Shown here: positions 60,573 to 64,000 of the stretch, piece after piece
Position numbering within the stretch: the first letter of the stretch is position 1
How the letters are laid out: each line of letters begins with the position of its first letter
DNA from: Xylanibacter brevis ATCC 19188
GTDB taxonomy: Bacteria; Bacteroidota; Bacteroidia; Bacteroidales; Bacteroidaceae
Direction: 5' to 3'
Assembly (NCBI RefSeq): GCF_000621725.1
Contig: NZ_JHXM01000020.1
Coordinates: 1-64,000 of the forward strand
Length of the DNA stretch: 64,000 bases
Program-made: the position numbers and the translations under genes
Notes under the pieces: model-generated
What the model was told of the DNA's origin: nothing
Database searches by the model: none
What the model saw: only the letters and a program-made list of their open reading frames with translations

Positions 60573-63116
60573 TTAGAAGTAATAGTTGAGCATCAGCATG
60601 CCGTTGATGCCGTTAGCATAGAACTTGTAAGGACTGTTCTTGAAGGGGTCCTTCTTGGGGTTCACGGGCTCGCCGTCTTCATACTTCACGCGGCTCTGCT
60701 CGCGTCCACCAGTGACAATCTTCAGGTTGTTCAGCAGGTTGGTCACCATCAAGTTCACACCCAGACGGTGGCCGTTCTTCAGGTAGAACTGACGACCGAT
60801 AGAGGCGTCAACCATGAAGCCACCCTTGCCCTTGTCCTGTGCGGGTACGTCGTTATACTCAGTCTCGCCAGTGATCAGGTTGATGCTGTTAGACTGGTTG
60901 CTGGCATAGCGTGTCACAGGTGTGTAGTACAGGTAGATGCGGTCGTAGTAGTTGCCAATCAGGTCCACATACCAGCCGTTGGCATGATAGCTCAGGTCCA
61001 GGCTGGCAGCGGTGAGAGGTGTGTTGCCCTCGCGCATACCTTTATTAAGTACCACGTCGCTGTGGGTCACGCCATCCTCAGACAGCATGTAGTTCACGTT
61101 GGCGTTGTTCATGTACTTAGCGTCGCTGATAGTTCCCAGTGCCTTGATGTTCAGCCAGTCGGTCACCTTCACGTTGGCACCCAGCTCCAGTCCGTAGTAG
61201 CTCTTGGCAATGCCGGTCAGCGATACGTATGAGAATGAGTGGTCACTGTCAGAGTAGTACATGCTCTGTTCTGTGACGTCGTCCAGGTGGCTATAGAAGG
61301 CGTTGAAGTTCAGGCCCAACCATGAGGTCTTCAGCTGGTAGCCCAGCTCGGCAGTCATCATCTTCTCGTCTTTCAGGTCGGCCACAAACTCGTTGCTCAC
61401 CTGTGCAGCCTGGAAGGCCGTCTTCGCATCAGGAGCCTTTGAGTCGTAGCTCAGACCCATCAGCAGGGCGTGACCCTTGCCTAGATCCAAGTGTGCGCCA
61501 GCCTTGAAGCCTGCGTCAAAGAAGCTCTTGGTGCTGCTCTTACCGTAAGAGTTGGTGGGAGCCAGACCGTTGCGCATCTTACCGTCGCGCTGCATGCTGG
61601 TGCCGGCCACGCGTCCGTTCAGGAAGAGGTGAGCGCTCTCAATATCCTTCGAGATGCCTGCCCAAACCTGAGCACGGTTCACCAGCAGGTTGTAGTCGTA
61701 GCCAAAGCGGTCGCCCTTGCCAATCCGCTTGTTGGGATTGTTCAGGTCGTATTGTGCCTGCTGACTATCCTTACCATAGCTCTTGATCACGTAGGTGTTC
61801 ACGTTGGTAAACTTCGTGGCACCCAGCAGGTCGTCCATGGTCTGGTAGTGCATACCCTTGTTGGCCGACAGCAGCAGTCCACCGTGCAGAATGGTGCTGG
61901 GGTTCAACACCTTCTCCAGGTAAGACGACAGGTTCATCGTCAGCTGGTCGTCGTGGAAGCGCTTCAGGTAGTACATAGCCTCGCCACCCTGCAGTGCCAC
62001 GGTGCGGTTGGCAAAGTACATCTGATCCCAGTGCACCTGGCGGTTAGCCTTGCTGGCCGACAGATAGTCGTAGCTGGCCTGCCAGTTGGCCAGGGCAGCA
62101 GCGTCGCGGTCCTCGGTTGCCTCCTGGTCCCACACTTTGAAGTGGTAGCTGGGCAGCACCGAGTAGTAGTCGGGCTGAGGGTTGGTGGTGTTGTTATAGT
62201 CCAGACGGCTGTTGCTGAACATGGTGTATTTGCCCAGCAGCGAGGTGGTCAACTTGGTGTCGTCGTCAATCTTCCAGTCCCATATCAGCATGGCAGCAGG
62301 CTGGAAATCCTTGATCACACGCGAGTTACGCTTCTTGCCGTTCTGGTATCCCCATACAGAGTTGTACTGATAGTCGTTGGCAATCCAGTACATCTCATCC
62401 ACAGAGGCAGCCTGCGTGCCGCGCTCGGTGGGGTTACCCCATGTCACCAGCGATAGTGAGTGCTGGTCGTTGATCATCTTCTCTGCCCCCAGGAAGTAAG
62501 AGAGCGAGTTGTAGAATGTACCATCTACAAAGCCCGTACCGTTACCCCAGCGGTATGTCAGACTACCGGTGAAAGCCCATCCGTTGTCCATCATGCCTGT
62601 ATTGTAGGTGTACATGGCACGCACGTTGTAGTTGCGGTTGGCACCGGCCAGCGAGAAGCGCTGTCCAGTGGCAAAACTGCTTGGACGGAAGTTGTAGTTG
62701 GCCGACCCAGCCATGCCCGACATAGAGAACTGGTTGTCCTCGAAGGGCAGCGTGGTCTCTTGCGAGCGTGTCTGGTTGTTCAGACCGCCTACGAACGAAT
62801 AGCGGAAGGAACCGGTCTCTATATCGTTCACGGGGTTGCCGTTGATATAGATGTCGTTGTACTTTGAATTATAGCCACGGAACTTGAAACGGGCGGGGCT
62901 AAAGCGGTAGCCCACTTCGCTGGCATACACATTACGGCTAGACGAGAAGATGATGACGTTCTTAGGAATGTTTTCGTCTTCGTCCAGCTGACTCTCGGTG
63001 AAGGTGAATGCATGCTCGTTCTGGAGGTCTGTGGTCAGGGGATCTGACTCAGACTGGGCCATCACAGCAGGAGCGATGCAAAGCATCAGCACCATTGTTT
63101 TCAGCTTTCTGTTCAT
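60573..63116 (-). CDS. TonB-dependent outer-membrane receptor
   Basis: An 847-residue receptor: signal peptide ending APAVMAQ, plug region (RFSPARFKFRGYNSKYNDIY; INGNPVNDIETGSFRYSFVG) and a 22-strand barrel ending MLMLNYYF with C-terminal aromatic Phe. No N-terminal carboxypeptidase-like domain and no SusD partner, so it is not a classic SusC. It heads an operon with two OB-fold-like lipoproteins and is divergent from a nuclease-fold protein, so the imported ligand may be a nucleic-acid product; that is inference. Confidence 0.88.
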   Translation of the reverse strand: MNRKLKTMVLMLCIAPAVMAQSESDPLTTDLQNEHAFTFTESQLDEDENIPKNVIIFSSSRNVYASEVGYRFSPARFKFRGYNSKYNDIYINGNPVNDIETGSFRYSFVGGLNNQTRSQETTLPFEDNQFSMSGMAGSANYNFRPSSFATGQRFSLAGANRNYNVRAMYTYNTGMMDNGWAFTGSLTYRWGNGTGFVDGTFYNSLSYFLGAEKMINDQHSLSLVTWGNPTERGTQAASVDEMYWIANDYQYNSVWGYQNGKKRNSRVIKDFQPAAMLIWDWKIDDDTKLTTSLLGKYTMFSNSRLDYNNTTNPQPDYYSVLPSYHFKVWDQEATEDRDAAALANWQASYDYLSASKANRQVHWDQMYFANRTVALQGGEAMYYLKRFHDDQLTMNLSSYLEKVLNPSTILHGGLLLSANKGMHYQTMDDLLGATKFTNVNTYVIKSYGKDSQQAQYDLNNPNKRIGKGDRFGYDYNLLVNRAQVWAGISKDIESAHLFLNGRVAGTSMQRDGKMRNGLAPTNSYGKSSTKSFFDAGFKAGAHLDLGKGHALLMGLSYDSKAPDAKTAFQAAQVSNEFVADLKDEKMMTAELGYQLKTSWLGLNFNAFYSHLDDVTEQSMYYSDSDHSFSYVSLTGIAKSYYGLELGANVKVTDWLNIKALGTISDAKYMNNANVNYMLSEDGVTHSDVVLNKGMREGNTPLTAASLDLSYHANGWYVDLIGNYYDRIYLYYTPVTRYASNQSNSINLITGETEYNDVPAQDKGKGGFMVDASIGRQFYLKNGHRLGVNLMVTNLLNNLKIVTGGREQSRVKYEDGEPVNPKKDPFKNSPYKFYANGINGMLMLNYYF

Positions 63117-63159
63117 AAATAAATGTTTTTTATAGAGATTTAATTAGTTTTATTAGGTG

Positions 63160-63190
63160 CAAAGATATATAAAAATGGTGTAAGCGCAAA
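63160..63190 (-). promoter_or_regulatory. Promoter of the receptor operon
   Basis: TTTG (63190-63187), 19 bases, TATCTTTG (63167-63160) on the minus strand. Confidence 0.8.
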
Positions 63191-63218
63191 ACTTTTCTAA
63201 AAAAAAATAATGTTTCTG

Positions 63219-63248
63219 TTGTCGTACCAGAATTTTTATTTATCTTTG
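63219..63248 (+). promoter_or_regulatory. Promoter of the endonuclease/exonuclease/phosphatase gene
   Basis: TTG (63219-63221), 19 bases, TATCTTTG (63241-63248). It has the same -7 spelling as the divergent receptor promoter, so joint control is plausible. Confidence 0.7.
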
Positions 63249-63270
63249 CAGAAACATTACTGGCTAAATT

Positions 63271-64000
63271 ATGAAAAAGACAATGATCCTGATGGCATTG
63301 CTGCTCCTTGTCGGAGTGGGCAGTGCAACAGCACAAGAGCGTAAGTTTAATCTCTATGGTGTTGGCTTCTATAACCTTGAGAACCTTTTCGACACTTGCC
63401 ATGACGAGGGAAAAAACGACTACGAGTATCTGCCCGATGGCAAGAACAAGTGGAACGGCCTGAAGTATTCGCACAAGTTGAAGAACATGGCACGCGTGCT
63501 TTCTGAACTGGGCACCGACAAGTTGCCTGGCATTGGCTGTGCCGTGATTGGTGTCTCTGAGGTAGAGAATGCCCGTGCACTGACCGACCTTTGTAACCAG
63601 GAGCCGCTGAAGGCTCGCAACTTCCAGTTCGTACACGTGGAGGGTCCCGATAAGCGTGGCGTCGATTGCGCCTTGTTGTACAACCCCAAACTTTTCAAGG
63701 TCGACAATGTGAAGCTGGTGCCCTATGTCTATGTGCTGCCTGCTGATGCCGACCGTGCCACTCGTGGCTTCCTGACCGTCAGCGGCCAGATGGCTGGCGA
63801 GCATGTCGTGGTCATTGTCAATCACTTGCCTTCGCGCTTCGCCGGCTCTTTCTATCGTGAGGAGGGCGGACGCCAGATTCGTCTGGTCAAAGACTCGCTG
63901 ATGAAGGAAGATCCCAACGTGAAGCTCTTTGTGATGGGCGATATGAACGACGACCCACAGGATAAGTCTATGGCCGAGGCACTGGGTGCCAAACGTAAGA
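63271..64000 (+). CDS. Secreted endonuclease/exonuclease/phosphatase-fold protein (3' end outside window)
   Basis: An open frame from ATG 63271 runs through the window edge (243 codons seen). Signal peptide MKKTMILMALLLLVGVGSAT ends before AQE. The EEP catalytic set is visible: FYNLENLFD, GVSEVEN (metal Glu), DKRGVDCALLY, VNHLPSRF and GDMNDDP. Such proteins cleave nucleic acids, nucleotides or phosphoesters with Mg. Divergent from the TonB receptor and OB-fold lipoprotein operon, consistent with one extracellular scavenging unit. Confidence 0.9.
   Translation, partial: MKKTMILMALLLLVGVGSATAQERKFNLYGVGFYNLENLFDTCHDEGKNDYEYLPDGKNKWNGLKYSHKLKNMARVLSELGTDKLPGIGCAVIGVSEVENARALTDLCNQEPLKARNFQFVHVEGPDKRGVDCALLYNPKLFKVDNVKLVPYVYVLPADADRATRGFLTVSGQMAGEHVVVIVNHLPSRFAGSFYREEGGRQIRLVKDSLMKEDPNVKLFVMGDMNDDPQDKSMAEALGAKRK

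Overview
This window is a stretch of a Bacteroidota chromosome, most like Prevotella or a close relative. The evidence is the gene content (type B L31, hybrid two-component regulator, OB-fold lipoproteins beside a TonB-dependent receptor, BspA-type and MBG surface proteins with C-terminal sorting tails, archaeal-type glycogen debranching enzyme) and the promoters, which repeatedly show the Bacteroidota pattern TTTG, 18-21 bases, TAnnTTTG. No rRNA or tRNA was found. The species is not determined.

Layout. 1-300: left part of an IS3-like element cut by the window edge. 350-7994: housekeeping (SulP transporter, MscL, GAPDH, free Met-R-sulfoxide reductase, DMT exporter, miaA, lipid kinase, Crp/Fnr regulator). 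8221-12938: glycogen operon (debranching enzyme, glycosyltransferase, GH57 enzyme with an H1-like tail). 13046-22690: two secreted PL11 rhamnogalacturonan lyases flanking asnA. 22956-26169: clpS-clpA-aat, an N-degron operon. 26882-28165: a RAYT-like Y1 transposase. 28393-36571: five-gene operon of secreted or surface proteins, one starting with a ubiquitin-like domain. 36975-44154: dnaX, divIC, dihydroorotase, a stand-alone MetH activation domain, phosphoesterase, acyltransferase. 44186-54738: GT2, mfd, hsp20, outer-membrane protein, TrpB2, sodium symporter, short hybrid regulator. 54739-55656: twin small RNA genes and an 8-bp-phase array. 55657-64000: redox enzymes, then a cluster of secreted nuclease, OB-fold lipoproteins, TonB-dependent receptor and a second nuclease-fold protein, which together look like an extracellular nucleic-acid or nucleotide scavenging system.

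The most striking structure is a set of four intergenic arrays (12961-13041, 22694-22928, 26383-26573, 48518-48708), 33 units in all, built from 15-bp near-palindromes separated by exactly 7 bp, so every unit starts 22 bp after the last. All four share one palindrome family (core AGTGCCACT), and each also carries its own private palindrome, five units long in the three larger arrays. One array lies just upstream of the RAYT-like transposase gene, the enzyme class that moves REP palindromes in other bacteria, so these may be a Bacteroidota REP/RAYT system with an unusual fixed-phase architecture.

Other points worth attention are the ubiquitin-like N-terminus of the 1143-residue surface protein, the twin ~90-nt RNA genes, three tandem promoters in front of dnaX, and the isolated MetH activation domain.
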